This document shows, in pieces, positions 36,401-54,400 of a DNA stretch of 64,000 bases. Origin of the DNA: Saccoglossus kowalevskii (Eukaryota; Hemichordata; Enteropneusta; Harrimaniidae); assembly GCF_000003605.2 (NCBI RefSeq), contig NW_003128862.1:1096660-1160659 (forward strand), given 5' to 3'. The position numbers and the translations under genes are program-made. How positions within the stretch are numbered: position 1 is the stretch's first letter; every line of letters begins with the position of its first letter. Below the pieces are notes generated by a model that saw only the letters and a program-made list of their open reading frames with translations, was not told where the DNA came from and did no database searches.

Positions 36401-38669
36401 GGTAAAAGAAAACAAAAACCCTAACATTAAACGTAGAAAAAACAACCCTTAGAACCCCGTCGGCAGGCTAGTCACACTAAGTATTATAAAATTCGTATTG
36501 TACATTGTTAATTTAGAGCATACAATCATAGAACATGTACTTTTTTATTTACACTATCAATCTGTCAATCTTTGACTCGTCCTTTATTTGACTGTACTTT
36601 TAATGAAAACGTTTAACTAACTATAAAAGCTTACAGTAATATCCAACTCTCTGAATAGTCACCTCTCCGAATGTATTAGGAAACGATGTTCGTCACTGCG
36701 ATTGTAGTCATGAGAGACGTTTCAGAACTACATTAGAAATAACTATTTAGATTTAATACTAAACTCTTTAAATATAAATCGCGGCTCCATTCAGAGGTTC
36801 CCATTTTTACCTTTACACAACTGTGTCGATAAGTCGGTTTAAATGATGAATTAAAAATGCGGACCACGCATCTTAAAATTGTGCAAGGCGTGGTGAATAA
36901 AAAGCATTGTTTTAGTGTCAGACTTGTGATATTATCGCCTCGTCTAGCATATACAGCCTTATTTTATGATCACTTTATCTCGTCCAAATGAAACACTTCG
37001 CCGTTTTATCAATATATTTTATATTACTGCTGTGCCTCCTTGCATAAATTATAGAGCCGTTTACAAAGCGAAATAACCCGAAAACGTTTTTCAGTAACCC
37101 CGGTGCCGTTAAACTAAATCGTCGTCATAACATGGTGAAATGAAATGAAATGTTATCAAGCAGAAACAAACTTAGTGTGATTATTGCCGTATAGTTAATC
37201 ACTAGCACGAACTATATGCATTTATATTTCGTATCTATGTTATATCACGTGTTATGTTTTTTATAAAACCTTTACAATTAAAAGTAATAAGGGATTATTT
37301 AGTAACATATAGGACATTAAATTACAGTTGTGTTCCACAATTTATCTAACTGCATTATAGATTATTAAATATAAATAAAATCAGAATTTCTCATTTGGCA
37401 TTTAGTATTTGGAATGTGTAGCGAAATTGTGCTAAAGTATAGATAGGATTGTACGATATGCGAGAATTGGAATGTAAAAACATGACAAACAATGCTCATA
37501 GTTTCAAAACATTGTGTGCGATTCCACAAATGCCAAACTATTTTGGGATATTTTCACGTTTAATAATGTTCTATACATATTTGATGGTGGTTAATTTTGA
37601 TGAAAAACAGATATCGCAACGTCCTATTCCTCTCTGCAAAATAAAAGTTTTTACATCTAATTCTAATAAAAAGAGAAATCCAAGTTCTAAATCAAATATT
37701 TGTGTGCAGACGTTCGAACTGCACATTTCACGCACTATAATATCAATTCAAATCACCAGAAGGAATAAAACGTATTTATGAATAATAAAATTGTCTGATG
37801 CTGGGAATGCAAGGAAATTCACAGATATCATTCAGGTGATTTCACCTCGCTATAATTGCCTTCCCACTGTACAGATACACATACAAGCATTTTGTAATCA
37901 CAACTGCAAAAGGTTTATGAATATTCTAAACTTTGTCTTTTTAGGATAATACTAACATATCACTAGTATTCCGGCCTGCATAACTCATTATATCATGCTG
38001 TTATAATAAGACTTACCAGAAGTACCATTCTCCATAATTTTCCTGGTCGGGCCATATTGTCGCACAGACTCTTCGTACGTAGATGGGCGTGTCAGTAATC
38101 GCAGGAGGAGGACATGCCCCAAAGTCAATATTAGTAAATACAAGCCAAGGGAGGGCGATTGCGGCTGACGCAATCCAAACGACGGCGATAATTGTTTTAG
38201 CGAGAACCTTAGACATCCTCGGTCTCATGGGGTGAACTATGGCGATATATCTGTCTATACTTATAGCCATTAGAGTGAATATACTTGAAGCTACTGTTAT
38301 TGGTGAGATAAATCGTACGATCTTGCAATAAGCATTCCCAAAATACCAATCGTTTCGGAGGACGTAGGTGAACGTAAACGATATATTAAAAATCGCGTTT
38401 AGGGCATCGGCGAGAGCGAGATTAACGATGAAATAGTTGGTTACTGTTCTCATACGGCGATGGGCGAGGACGATCCACATAACAATGCAGTTTCCCACCG
38501 CAGCGGTTACAATCATTGCGCCAAAAATTAAAGTCCATATAAAGGTCTCTATGATCGGCTGCTGGAAATCTTGACATGTTTCGTTCCAATTATACTCGTA
38601 GTCGTATTCTACCGATGGTGCGAGTGTGGAATGAAGAGTAAAGTTCAATCTTGCGATGTACAATGCCAT
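30213..38669 (-). CDS. Tachykinin-family neuropeptide receptor (GPCR), spliced, two C-terminal forms
   Basis: A rhodopsin-class receptor for tachykinin-like peptides at the plasma membrane; the family mainly couples to Gq and calcium signalling (family knowledge). Exons: 38669-38017, 35951-35801, 33293-33094, then either 32690-32540 (384 aa) or 30405-30213 (398 aa). All junctions are GT-AG and phases agree. Seen in the protein: sequons N9 and N29, TM1 about 44-69 with N60, LALAD in TM2 (D88), C115 at the top of TM3 and C202 in loop 2 for the disulfide, DRY 139-141, LWGSQAPGE and AKRKVVKMMI around loop 3 and TM6 (diagnostic of tachykinin receptors), CWLP 283-286, NPFIY 325-329, and helix 8 with C349. 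Length is typical of the family. The first ATG (38669) has A at -3 and G at +4, with an in-frame stop upstream. Leucokinin- or NPY-type receptors are less likely because of the loop 3 signature. The exact orthologue is not assigned. Confidence 0.93.
30505..30562. promoter_or_regulatory. Cluster of three TACGTCAT words
   Basis: TACGTCAT occurs at 30505-30512, 30536-30543 and 30555-30562, each containing a CRE half-site (CGTCA). The cluster lies 100 to 160 bases upstream of the exon 4b acceptor in the direction of transcription. It could be a regulatory element or a decayed repeat. No function is shown. Confidence 0.3.
31100..31590 (-). mobile_element. LINE 3' fragment (non-LTR retrotransposon)
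   Basis: The minus strand encodes the C-terminal end of a LINE ORF2: KIGRNPWQYY, then ALTKLRCSNHKLRIETGRYY, then CQIC followed by EEE, HFLVVCPAYN and RKPLFDRI. This is the CxxC...HxxxxC zinc-knuckle-like tail of many invertebrate non-LTR elements. One frameshift separates the CQIC part from the HFLVVC part. The fragment ends toward lower coordinates in an A/T-rich tail of TTTATT-type repeats (about 31100-31128), as expected for a 3' end. The upstream RT and endonuclease are absent, so it is 5'-truncated. It sits in the intron between exons 4a and 4b, in the same orientation as the receptor gene. Confidence 0.75.
32432..32437 (-). terminator. Candidate poly(A) signal for the proximal receptor isoform
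   Basis: ATTAAA on the minus strand about 103 bases after the exon 4a stop. It would allow exon 4a to act as a complete terminal exon. Confidence 0.4.
32540..32690 (-). CDS. Tachykinin-type receptor, exon 4a (proximal alternative C-terminus)
   Basis: Acceptor CCATTCATTTATAG then CTATAGAATAGG. The first base completes the split codon (AG+C, Ser335), and 49 codons plus TGA follow in the exact frame. It begins YRIGFKKVFQWLPCVKY, which aligns residue for residue with exon 4b (FRRGFRKALRWLPCFKW), including WLPC at 346-349. After position 354 the two tails are unrelated; this one is short and basic (TKVRYKNRV) and ends RSKMVS. A second AG, six bases downstream, is in frame and would give Arg335 followed directly by IGFKK. 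The alignment with 4b indicates a duplicated exon. It could be a decayed duplicate, but the frame is intact. Confidence 0.78.
33094..33293 (-). CDS. Tachykinin-type receptor, exon 3 (TM6-TM7)
   Basis: Acceptor TATATACAG then GTTGTG; donor GATAG|GTAAGT. It encodes residues 269-334 plus two bases of codon 335. VVKMMI opens TM6, CWLPVHIYFLL carries the CWxP switch, and MSNSMYNPFIYCWLND is TM7 with NPxxY. If the donor is not used, translation stops right after LNDR, so an unspliced transcript would lack helix 8. The exon joins exon 2 in phase 0 to rebuild AKRKVVKMMI, the family signature. Confidence 0.93.
33294..35800 (-). other. Intron 2 of the receptor gene
   Basis: 2507 bases, GTATGT donor and TATATACAG acceptor. 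It contains a three-copy minisatellite (34047-34229) and a palindromic CRE (35515-35522). Small open frames in it have no support. Confidence 0.85.
34047..34229. repeat. ~60-bp minisatellite, three copies
   Basis: Units start at 34047, 34110 and 34168 (63, 58 and 62 bases). Each contains GTTCAA(t/c)(a/g)GATG, AATATCAC(g/a)T and a CATCA...ATGTAATGTTTCTAAT-like end, with a partial fourth start at 34230. It lies within receptor intron 2. Confidence 0.85.
35801..35951 (-). CDS. Tachykinin-type receptor, exon 2 (TM5 and loop 3)
   Basis: One base completes Trp218, followed by 50 codons (residues 219-268) and the donor AAAG|GTATGT. YSFSFMVATYFLPLIAQG is TM5. SIVGIKLWGSQAPGEISNR and QLKAKRK form the short third intracellular loop that identifies tachykinin receptors. 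The acceptor is unusual: a (TA)8 repeat directly abuts the AG, where a pyrimidine tract would be expected. Confidence 0.93.
35952..38016 (-). other. Intron 1 of the receptor gene
   Basis: 2065 bases, donor CTG|GTAAGT, acceptor (TA)8 followed by G. A 110-codon antisense frame (37449-37781, plus) is AT-rich, starts at a non-ATG codon and is probably chance. Nothing else is recognised. Confidence 0.85.
35953..35968. repeat. (TA)8 microsatellite at a splice acceptor
   Basis: The repeat supplies the last 16 bases before the final G of the intron 1 acceptor on the gene strand. Only a short CCCTT precedes it. Confidence 0.9.
38017..38669 (-). CDS. Tachykinin-type receptor, exon 1 (N-terminus to loop 2)
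   Basis: 217 codons plus two bases of Trp218, ending at donor TTCTG|GTAAGT. It encodes an extracellular N-terminus of about 40 residues without an obvious signal peptide and with sequons NFT (9) and NET (29). TM1 to TM4 follow: VGNCIVMWIV, RTVTNYFIVNLALADALN, NDWYFGNAYCKIVRFISPIT, MAISIDRYIAIVHPMRPRM. Then comes an extracellular loop 2 with VCATIWP. The reading frame extends 10 codons further upstream but contains no earlier ATG before an in-frame TAA. The ATG context (A at -3, G at +4) is strong. Confidence 0.94.
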
Positions 38670-38722
38670 ACTTGCACATTTGTTCTTTGTGACTCGCAAT
38701 CGGTGTTTTTCGTTGATGAAGA

Positions 38723-38757
38723 TGACGTGACAGCCCCAATGAATTGCACCTTTTATA
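38723..38757 (-). promoter_or_regulatory. TATA box and CRE-like site of the receptor gene
   Basis: TATAAAAGG (38757-38749 on the gene strand) lies about 88 bases before the ATG at 38669, leaving room for a start site near 38727 and a short 5' UTR. An inverted CCAAT (ATTGG) sits about 38740-38736 and a CRE-like TCACGTCA at 38730-38723. The presence of a TATA box this close argues against an upstream non-coding exon. Confidence 0.6.
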
Positions 38758-38759
38758 TC

Positions 38760-41700
38760 TCTTGTTGTCGAAAAATTGAAGTTTTACGTCTTGGAACCAA
38801 CTGGTGATCTGCCGATTTAATTACACGCTTTCATCATTTGGCTGCAAACTTCAGAAACCACGCATACACTAAATAGTCAGTCAGCGGATGCTAACACTAT
38901 AAATAGCAGCATCGGCCTATATAATCCGAGATGTTATCTAACTAACACCCACGTGAGTAGAAAATGAACAATTAAAATAAATCGACAGATGCTGTCCAAC
39001 AGTATCCTTAGAAACAAATTCAGCGTTGATATCCACTCCAGTCTTTCCCATACGCTGCAATTTCATACAAAGGGTTCACGATATGACAGCTGTATCAGAC
39101 AAAGGCAATTGGATGTCTCAACTAACGGTTATTGACTGCAGGTTTCACTGACGTTAATCCGTATCTATGAGAATGTAAAAACATAATATTGTGAGCAGAA
39201 CAGTAATGGCGTACATGTTTCTATGCATGACACATACACACAATAACTGGCGAGCGTTGGTATATTTTGATTTGTTCTCATTGATTTATAGGACAGTTAT
39301 ATACAATCGTCTCTTCAATTCGTGGGTGCATTGACGAATTTCGATCGACAGAATATGCGTCGTTCTAATTACATGATATTGAGTGGATCTGTTAAATCAC
39401 ATCAGCTACGGGCAACTGTTTATTGTAAGATAATATTTTTAGTATGTATAATTTCATATTTGGAAATTTTGATTGCCGGTATTACAATCATAGTTAATGG
39501 TGCAATTGAACATAACTAGTCCCGAATTTGCATATTATTACGACGATGAATACAACTATTGGATTAATTAACAAGCATTAAACAAGATGAGAGACATGAT
39601 GGTAATAAGTCAGTAACTTCAATAGTAATAACTTCAGTAGTGACGGCAAATACCATCATTGCTATTCAAAGATGTAATCAATTTACCAAAAGCACTGTAA
39701 CACTCATCCATATGTGTGGCTGTATCCGAACGCTTGCATGCATTCAACTAAATCAATTTTGACATTACTAATGCAAACCTCCACACAAATTAAACACGGC
39801 TCACCTAGCAAAGAACATCGAATCGCGAATAATAGCGCAGCGTCGCAGCCATGGTGCTAGTAACATGTAGGTTATCTTTTAGGAGTAAGCAATTACAAGT
39901 TTCGATGCAATCGACATCGCTGTTGCCGGATTCTAAATCTACTGGGTGGTCAGACGTCATATGAATGAGCAATGTCCTCGGTAAGCTGCTACATAAATAC
40001 TAAATAACAATCCCACGGGTATTACACCTAATTACGCATCAACATAAATGTAATGTGCGCCCTCGAAGAATTACGATGTGTTTTATGACAGACACTAATA
40101 ATTAAAAGAAGGATTTGCAGCATTCACAGTATAACATAGCCAATAGACAATGTCCTTGTAAGCGCACATTCGTATACAAACAATCGATTAAACGGAAGCA
40201 GATGAGTTTGTTTTTTTCAACTAAACATTTTTATTGGTTCAAATGTGAAAAAGGGCATTTCACTTAACCATTATACAAAATATGTATAAACTCATGATGA
40301 TCAGATTCAATCGCATGGACAAATTAAAGTAATAGAATCCCACGATGTTAAATGTGCTGCTATATCGTCGTATACTATTGAGTACAAATACAATATGTTA
40401 TGATAATTATAATAAAAAGCATTACGCGACAATATATCATGTCGTACTCATTGAATATATACATATTTACACTATTACTAATTCCTGACATGATTAAATA
40501 TTATATTTATTTCGTGTGTGTGAGTGCTATTTAAAGCATATTATGCAATAACTTTGTTTGCCCAATGATTCTTGCTATTTTAAAAGGTAGAACCCTTTTG
40601 ATGATTTCACGGATCTCAGATATTTGTATATGGCAACAGCAGCACTACATTGTGTTGTATATCAGACGTATTACGGAATTATCAAATGTCATTGCCCTCT
40701 ATGACATTCAAGCATTCAATTAAATTAGTGTGTTGACACTTTTTTTGCTCACAACATGGCTGATATTATTTTTTAGAAGTGTGGTCTTATATATAGTAAG
40801 TCGTTTAATTTTTATCAGCCAGGAAGTTTCATGATTTGAACATTTTATGCCATTCGTGAAGACATTATTTCGCGAAAGTCACTGATAATCGGTCTGTGGA
40901 ACTCCAGGATAAATTTCCACGGCTACACAATTTCGCGATTTTTGTTTATATAAATAGAGGTTTGTCTCGTTTGAACTTATTCCACCACGTTTATCAAATA
41001 TTGATTAAGGTTTGAAAGTACATGAAAGGTTTGAAAGACATGACGTATCTAGTAATTGCTACATGTAGTTTCTGTAAAAAACCTCAAGTGGTTATTCATG
41101 TTGTGAAATTATTTAATTATGTCGAAACTGTGTATGTCTGATTGAGATGTATTACTTTGAATGACACAAAATAAAAAGTATCATCACAATATGTCTATAT
41201 ATGTCCATACATACATATAAACGTTATTAGGTCTCATAAAGAACCCATAATACGCATAAAGATACAACGTGAAGGAAACATGTTAACTAGAAAATCCGCG
41301 ACTAAAACACGGTATATCATGCTCTTAGATGTAAATGAACGCAAGAAATAGTTGCATTGTATATTTGAATTGTCACAGTGCCGATAGTCATTGATTGTAA
41401 ACATGAACAAATAATAGTGGCGTTTACTCATCACTTATGTCTGTTTTAAAACGAGCGCAAAAAATACAAAAACTTATGAGAGATCCTCCATTACAACCAG
41501 CTTTCTGTCAAAGGTTTTATATAATTACATTTAATTTTAAAATCATATTGCTTTATTTTCTGGTTTTGTGAACACATGAACATGGTTTCTTTCTGACACG
41601 TACTTACACGTACTACGTGCGACGTACTTACACAGACGTGGAACCAGGATTATTTTTTTCTAAAGTTAGTGAATAAATAAATTATAATTATTACAATTTC

Positions 41701-43601
41701 TTTGACCGTCACGTTTGCAGCTATTTGTTGATACACGCATTTTATATACTCCACCCAAATTAGGAGTTTAGGACGTTGATAATAAAATTAGTCTAAAAGT
41801 GTTAGAGGAGATGAGAAGTATGCGCAAATATAGACTAATGAAAAATCTATCAATTTTTTTTTTTCAATAGATTTAGTGTATCATCGGCGTATCTCGACAT
41901 GTGCGTGAAAGTAAATGTTAACAGAGATGCTAGACACATTCGTCCATTTCTGGCATCAATCAAATTTTATCTAGAAATTATATATTTACTAGCGTAGATG
42001 CCTCCACTATTATGTTCATCGCCTGTGAACTTGACGGATACACTCAAGGACTACAGATTAGTCTCAGTCTTCTGAGGTATAATTTGCAATAATCCTTGGG
42101 ACACAACTTGTTACGGTAAGCATTTTTTTTATCATTGCAGACAAGCGTTGCGCTTTTAGAAGCCTTATGGCGTTCGCAGCGTACCTCAACTAACATTTTT
42201 CTTATAGTGACAATGATGCATTGCCTGTCAGAGTGACTTTCCCGCCTTCTGATTTGAATGGCCAAGTGGCACAGAAGCGATTTAGAAAGTGATCTGCAAT
42301 GAACCAATTACCAAGCGCTGGCAGATTCGTGGTACAGTGCACATATTTGATTTACAAGATATGTAACTCGATACATTCGTGTGTATATCACAGAATGTTC
42401 ACTTAAATAGTAGAAGTGTGTTAGCGATGGAGAATTAACTACATGAAATATGTGAAAAATGTAATGGACAATAAAGTAGATGTATACCTAAATCAAATGT
42501 ACGGTGAATTGGATATTGAAATCATAGTCTCAATGGCACATCACTGTTTTTTCAGAAGGGGGTTAGTCCAGAATTATCAGTCATATATTGTGTTCCCAAA
42601 GTGAATCCTACACCACCTTTCACACAGATTGTTTTCTTTCAATAATCTTGTGCAAATGTTTGTTTTTCGGATTTCAGCTGGAAAGCAATCCGGCAGATTT
42701 AATGGCATACCCGTTATATATTTCAGGCAGCATTCATTTCATTACTATAAGATATGCTCAGGGGGTTCGGTAATTACAATTTTATAATAGCTTTTCCGTC
42801 GTCGTTTGACACGTTGTACGATATTTTGCCGCGAATAAATCATTGCATAATGCAGTTAATGCACCAGTTTTCAACTTCACGCCAATGACTATCTGAATAT
42901 ATGAAATGTAAGATTTTCCTTTCAGTGCGAGATCTCGCGTATTGCGTGAAGGGTGCGGGGTTAACGTCTGCTGAAAAAAAATGAGTGATTTGTCGAAATG
43001 CATATCTCCCAGAGAGAGTGTGGCGTACAGATACGCTATTACCATGTACATCATCAAGATGACGCGCTATAGCGCTAATTATCTAAACAAAACACGTCAT
43101 GAGAATGAATACCGATATGGTCAAGTGTGCTAAAATGGCGTTAGTGACAACTACTAGGTGAATCATGTATACGAGAAAAACGTGTTATTACAGACGATAT
43201 GGCATTAGGGGTATAATAAACAAAAGGATCGTTCTTGCATATAACTTTGTCAATCAATGTAATTGCGGTGTTTATTGAAAAACAAATTGTCCGATGAATG
43301 GAGTGTTATATTAAATAAATTTGAGGTATTGTTCTAATTGTATGCCAGCGAATAACTGGTTTTTATATGTATTTATGTACATGAATGTTTGTATAGTAAT
43401 GTTTATATCCCTGCACTTAAAGTGAACCACTTATGGTCATTTTGCTCTGTTTGTGGAAGATAGACGACAATAACACAAATGAGATGGAATGAAAGGCCAA
43501 GTATTCTTGACATTTATTGAAAAATAAAAGGCTTGTAAACCTTAAAAAATCCCTCGCCAGTTTCCTCAAACTGAAAGATTACAACAGAAAAACCTCCAAG
43601 G
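38760..43601. other. Upstream intergenic AT-rich stretch
   Basis: Upstream of the receptor gene. Frames of up to 87 codons (for example 42307-42044 minus and 43057-42782 minus) show no family. A GTAAGC...TTGCAG pair at about 42114-42140 is only some 30 bases apart and is not an intron. Small repeats of ACGTACTTACACG lie near 41600. Nothing else is seen. Confidence 0.5.
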
Positions 43602-43621
43602 AGGTCACAGGTCAAAGGTCA
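43602..43621 (+). promoter_or_regulatory. Triple AGGTCA direct repeat (DR1-DR1)
   Basis: AGGTCACAGGTCAAAGGTCA is three identical nuclear-receptor half-sites, each separated by one base, giving two overlapping DR1 sites. It sits in a GC-richer patch (43530-43900) with an inverted pair CCTCGCCAG / CTGGCGAGG (about 43552 and 43624) close by. It may be an enhancer core or part of a small repeat element. Confidence 0.4.
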
Positions 43622-49352
<5,731 letters not shown>

Positions 49353-51456
49353 GTGAATGATCTGTGACCTGTCCTTGTACATATATTATCGTCGAACCTT
49401 ACTTGAACAATTGCCTACAGTATTTTGTCATATTTTGCATATAAATTACTTTACTTTTTAAGCTGATCTGTTGTTAATGTTTTAAAAATATATAATTTCT
49501 AAAAATATATATATAAATCTGTGAGATAATTTATTATATCTAAAATTGTAAAAAGTGGAAGTTAAAAGGTAAGTGCCCTCTATAATATCATTTTTACCGT
49601 TCAGGTAATTAACAGATGCGTGTAAAAATGAGTCACCATGGTGAAACACGTGATGAGCTTTTATGTCATGACCAAAATACATATAATTTGTTCACTCCTG
49701 TAATACACAATCAAAGTTAATGCAATTCCACGTAGAGACTGAAATGCTTTGGTCTAGAAAAACATTTATTTCTCTACTATTCTTATTTTGACTACATCGG
49801 TATACATCCATGGGCAGCAGATAAGTAAATTGTCAAATAGATCAATTCCAAAATTAGATTAAGTAAGATATAATCATCTGACATTTGTCGGATGATTGTG
49901 TATATTCGATATACGCCAGGGTCAATTACCGCAACAATGTTGTAGTATAAGTGTTTATCGAACTCGTATTTTGAAACAAATTTGGGGCTTTTCTCGAAGA
50001 ACTGCTTATTCGTATCTTAGCAAGTTGCCAAACGGAAGTCAAAATTTCTCTTTAATCCCATATATGTTGTTGACTGTTCTATAAAATATGAACATTAACG
50101 TTATGAATATTAACTGTCTTTGTTTACTCAAATTGATGCCCTTTTCTTTATAAGTTTGCGTTTGGCATATATTAAGTACAGTTTACATAATCAAGGGACA
50201 TACTTTATGTGTGTGATACATATTTAAATGCGTGATTAAAAATCGGCATTTTCTTTACGGTGTGACTATTTGAAAAAAATCCAAATAACAATAAAAATTA
50301 TTATACCTAAATATAATTCGTAAAATTTTGTATAAATCATGCTCTTTGCCTATCACAGGTTGTATTTGAAAAAAAAAAAAAACTTACCAGCTGTTTGCAT
50401 CAGTACCACTCTTAAAATATCAACACGGTGATTTCAGATGCGAAATACATTTCATCGCTCGCTTCGTTCATTCGTACAATGAATTTCTATTCATCTTTTG
50501 TGGTTAACAAACAGTTAATAAACGAGGCATACGGAGGGTACATGGATGTATTGTTCATCAGTCACACCTTATGTATCTCCAAGATGTCATACACTGTGAG
50601 CGATAATTGCGATGACCTTTGACATTTTATGCAGAGCATTTCAATATATGCTGGTAGTTGGGAGTTCAGTATTATATTTTTTTTATTTAATCTCTGATTG
50701 ATGTAATTGTTGGTGATAGTTTTTCGACTTGCCATTATAAGGCAAAATAAGATAAACTGCACAGATCTGTCTATGCATGGATCTAGACTAGGGATAAATG
50801 ACTGCCGTTAGCATTTGTAACGACAAGTATTGTGCCTACATCGCTTCCACTCGTGTAAACACAAGAGCCGCGTTATCAACAACATTTCCATAAATTGGAG
50901 ACAATATAATGAAATGACAGGCAGATGAGTAGAAGACATTTTCAATGTATAGTCACACAACCGATGCACACAACGCGTAAATTAACATACTCATTGCTCA
51001 ACCCTGCTCCATGATATACGTTTGACGCACCAAATAAATGGAACAACTTAAAACAGTGAATTTAGATCTAAGGCATGATTAAAGGAAGAAAGTCGCGTAA
51101 TTCTTTTTGCTGACAATACGTGTCCGATTCGATGCATTTACAGTTTGTCTATTTCAGGGCGATAGATGTCAATTTCACGGACAGAGTATTAAGGCTCTGC
51201 TGCACTGAAGTGAAAATAAGTGGACATTTGCGGAATTTGCAAACGATTGTATTGAGTATGCATAAAGTAGCCTTGTGTTGAAACTTAATTTTGCATGGGT
51301 TTGATGCTGGCATTTGAAAACAAGATTTATGAGTTTTCTAAACACGCCATTGCGAGTAGATAGAATTGCCGTACTAATGTGTTATATCAGTTTCATAGAA
51401 GCAATACATAGGGGCCAGGGTCACATTACAAATGGATTGTCAATTTTCCTTTATAG

Positions 51457-51464
<8 letters not shown>

Positions 51465-51487
<23 letters not shown>

Positions 51488-51488
51488 A
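51465..51488. repeat. A24 homopolymer
   Basis: Twenty-four consecutive A following ATAATGT. It could be the poly(A) tail of an inserted retrocopy on the plus strand, but no element body or target-site duplication is evident upstream. Confidence 0.85.
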
Positions 51489-54400
51489 CAAGTACAAACA
51501 TGCGTGAGAAAAGTAATATAAATAATGTAGACAGCTTAATAATTGGCTTTTAAATGAGTGACACTAGTCCCATGGCGACTGACGAATAATATTAAATAAA
51601 TTAATTTATTAAACGCAAGAATAAGTTTATATTTTGAAAGACGATGGTAATGAAATAATGAATTATAATAACATATTTACGATGTAGTATCTAAATCTTT
51701 GATGTTTGGTCTATGAATTCCGTTTCCCGAGAAACGTCAAGCGCTTCCTGCCCCTGTCTCGGAGAACAGAATGTACGTCAACAACAATTTGATTTAATGC
51801 TGTGGAAGATATCGGGTCGCACAGTGGTAGTAGTGTTATGTTCGTAACTACCCAACAGAAACTGTTATTTTTGGGATAACAGCAACCATATATGGCAGAT
51901 GGGTTCAACAAGCCTATCACGGCCCTGTGCATTTCGAAAGCATTCCGATACAACCTTACACCATGTCCGTCACCACTAAATAATGTTGATTCGCGTCCAC
52001 CATAGTATATTTACTATGATCTACGCTGCTGAAGTCCGCTGCAATCAACATACCCATTCCTGAATTTCACAGAGGTCAATTCCAGGGGATACTAGGTTTT
52101 TCTGAATGTTTTATTGTAGCGATATAAACACAATTTATGTGAGGTAAATACAAGTACAGTTATATATCGTATGAATGGAGCGATCGTCAGCGTCAGCGTA
52201 ATACCATGTTACTGAGACATACATTGTATACATACAATTTATGAGAAATGCGCTGAAGAGTCAGCTGTTAATCCATAGTTAATAATCACCCAGTCATATA
52301 AACGTCATTTATTATTGGTTCGTCACTCATAAATTATCGACATTGCATACTAATACGTTCAACTCAATTTGACATCAGCAGTTTATTGAATATATTATTA
52401 CGAATAAATGACAAAAAGTCAGTTGCTCATTGAAAAGTTAGTCACCTAAATCTAGATTTACTCTTAAAATGACCATAACTAGTTATAATTATCATGCAGT
52501 TTATGTTCTATATGTTTGTAGGTCACTGACATATACTTCAAAATACAATATATGTAGATATAATCACTACATACGGGTTCTACGTAGAATAGTAATAATG
52601 ATTGACGGACATCTCACTAACGACATTGTAATTAATAAGATTGTCACATACATTAGTGTGGTTAGATGATTAAAATATTTGTGTTAGTGTTGAACAGTGA
52701 ACGGCACCTTGAGATAAAGAAACAGCAGTCTTAACATAATAATTAAATCACGCGTGGTGTTCCATGCTTTCTTTGTATGGGACGATTAATTGCATGCTGT
52801 ATCGAGCAATTCTAATGATACGCATATTAGTTGTGAACATATGACCGAAATTTTATTAAAGTGTTCTGAAAATAATAACAAAGCCAAGAAACTTAATAAA
52901 GGCATATAATTAACAACACGATGTCGCCATGTACATATACAAACATACAAAATACTGAATTGCCAGTACTATTTATATTCAAACACGCGTTAGTTACCTG
53001 ATTAATCCCGAGTGTACAAACATTTCGCTCTTAAAACCACACACGTATACAAGGTTATGAGAAGAGCTATACTTTAAAGTTGAATAGTATATTTCATGCA
53101 CATTTACAAGTATAGGTGGTCAACTGGGGATTCAAACAATACACTTCGTGCTTCGTCTTTGTAAGTTGACTAGATCGTCTCCAAACCTACCGTCAGGCTC
53201 AACTAACAGCAAATTGTTTGTTTGAGAAAGCACCCATAATGCCTAGCGTTAATGACAGAAACAGGTTGTCCCGCAACATGAATTAATCATGTTATCTGCG
53301 ATACATATATCTGACGGTCGTAATCAACACCCCACGCTAGAGAAAATGTTATTGAAGTTTGTTGCGTGAATCAATCTGTCACATAACACAACGAAATACA
53401 ACTTCCCGAATTAAGGTAAGATATGGGGGGGGGGGCAAAGCGTTTCTTAAAGTGTGTTTTATGAGATTATTACCAATTGGTGTCGGTAACTACGCAAGCT
53501 TATAGACATTTCTTTGCAATGCCTTAGAAAATTGAATTATTCTGAGAGATAAGAACCAACATTCCATCGTATTCATGCTATGATAAGAATCTTAGGCGGT
53601 TCTTTGCTGGGATAGACAATAATTATGAGTGTTTGTATCTTTAAATTTGTCTTGTATCATTATTACCAGTACAGCGACTTTCCCGCGTGAAGTTATACCT
53701 TTAACTTCATTAGTACGTCATACCGTACGTCAAAGTGGAGGATTCAACGCGCACTAATGTAATGAAATCTTTATAGCATGTTAAAACCTAAATAATTGTC
53801 AATCATTTTATCTGCCATCTTTTGTATACGTGCATTATGAGAGCAGGGTCATGGAATTAGTCAAATATGCGGCGGCTTGTCGCTCGCTTAAACATGTTGG
53901 CTACGGTTTAAAATCATTTTTACTTGAATCGGAGAAATTCATTTATCGAAGTAAATACGGAGTTCAAGTATTAGTATCTTTAGAAACGTTTTATAAAAAT
54001 CAAAAACACATAATATCAACGTGACAATATCTTCGCTCATTTCTTTATAGCGACATTGAGCAGATTCGTGTACGTGATAAACAGGCAAATATACACCGAG
54101 TAATTAGAAGCACATACAGCAGACCATGTCATTCAACGTTCACCCATGAAATGAAATCGTTATTTGCGTAAATTCAGATAAAACATGTACTCAATAGGAA
54201 TTGTCCTGGCGGTTTCGCAAGTGATTATACAAAACTTGAAAAGCATCTTATTAAATTATTTTCCATGCTCTTTCAGGAACATATTTTACATATAATATTG
54301 ACTTACTAGATAGCAATATAAATGAGATATAACTCATTTCACCCAGAGGGATATATACATTTATTTCCCAGGAGATAAAACCCTTCCATCCAGGATCACC

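Noticed and set aside
37449-37781. 110-codon plus-strand frame in receptor intron 1
   Set aside because: It starts at a non-ATG codon, is AT-rich in composition, has no family match and runs antisense within an intron.
38670-38699. Ten extra N-terminal codons of receptor exon 1
   Set aside because: They begin at TTG; the first in-frame ATG, in strong context and downstream of a TATA box, is at 38669.
42114-42145. Donor-acceptor pair GTAAGC...TTGCAG on the plus strand
   Set aside because: Only about 30 bases apart, too short for an intron, with no coding frame on either side.
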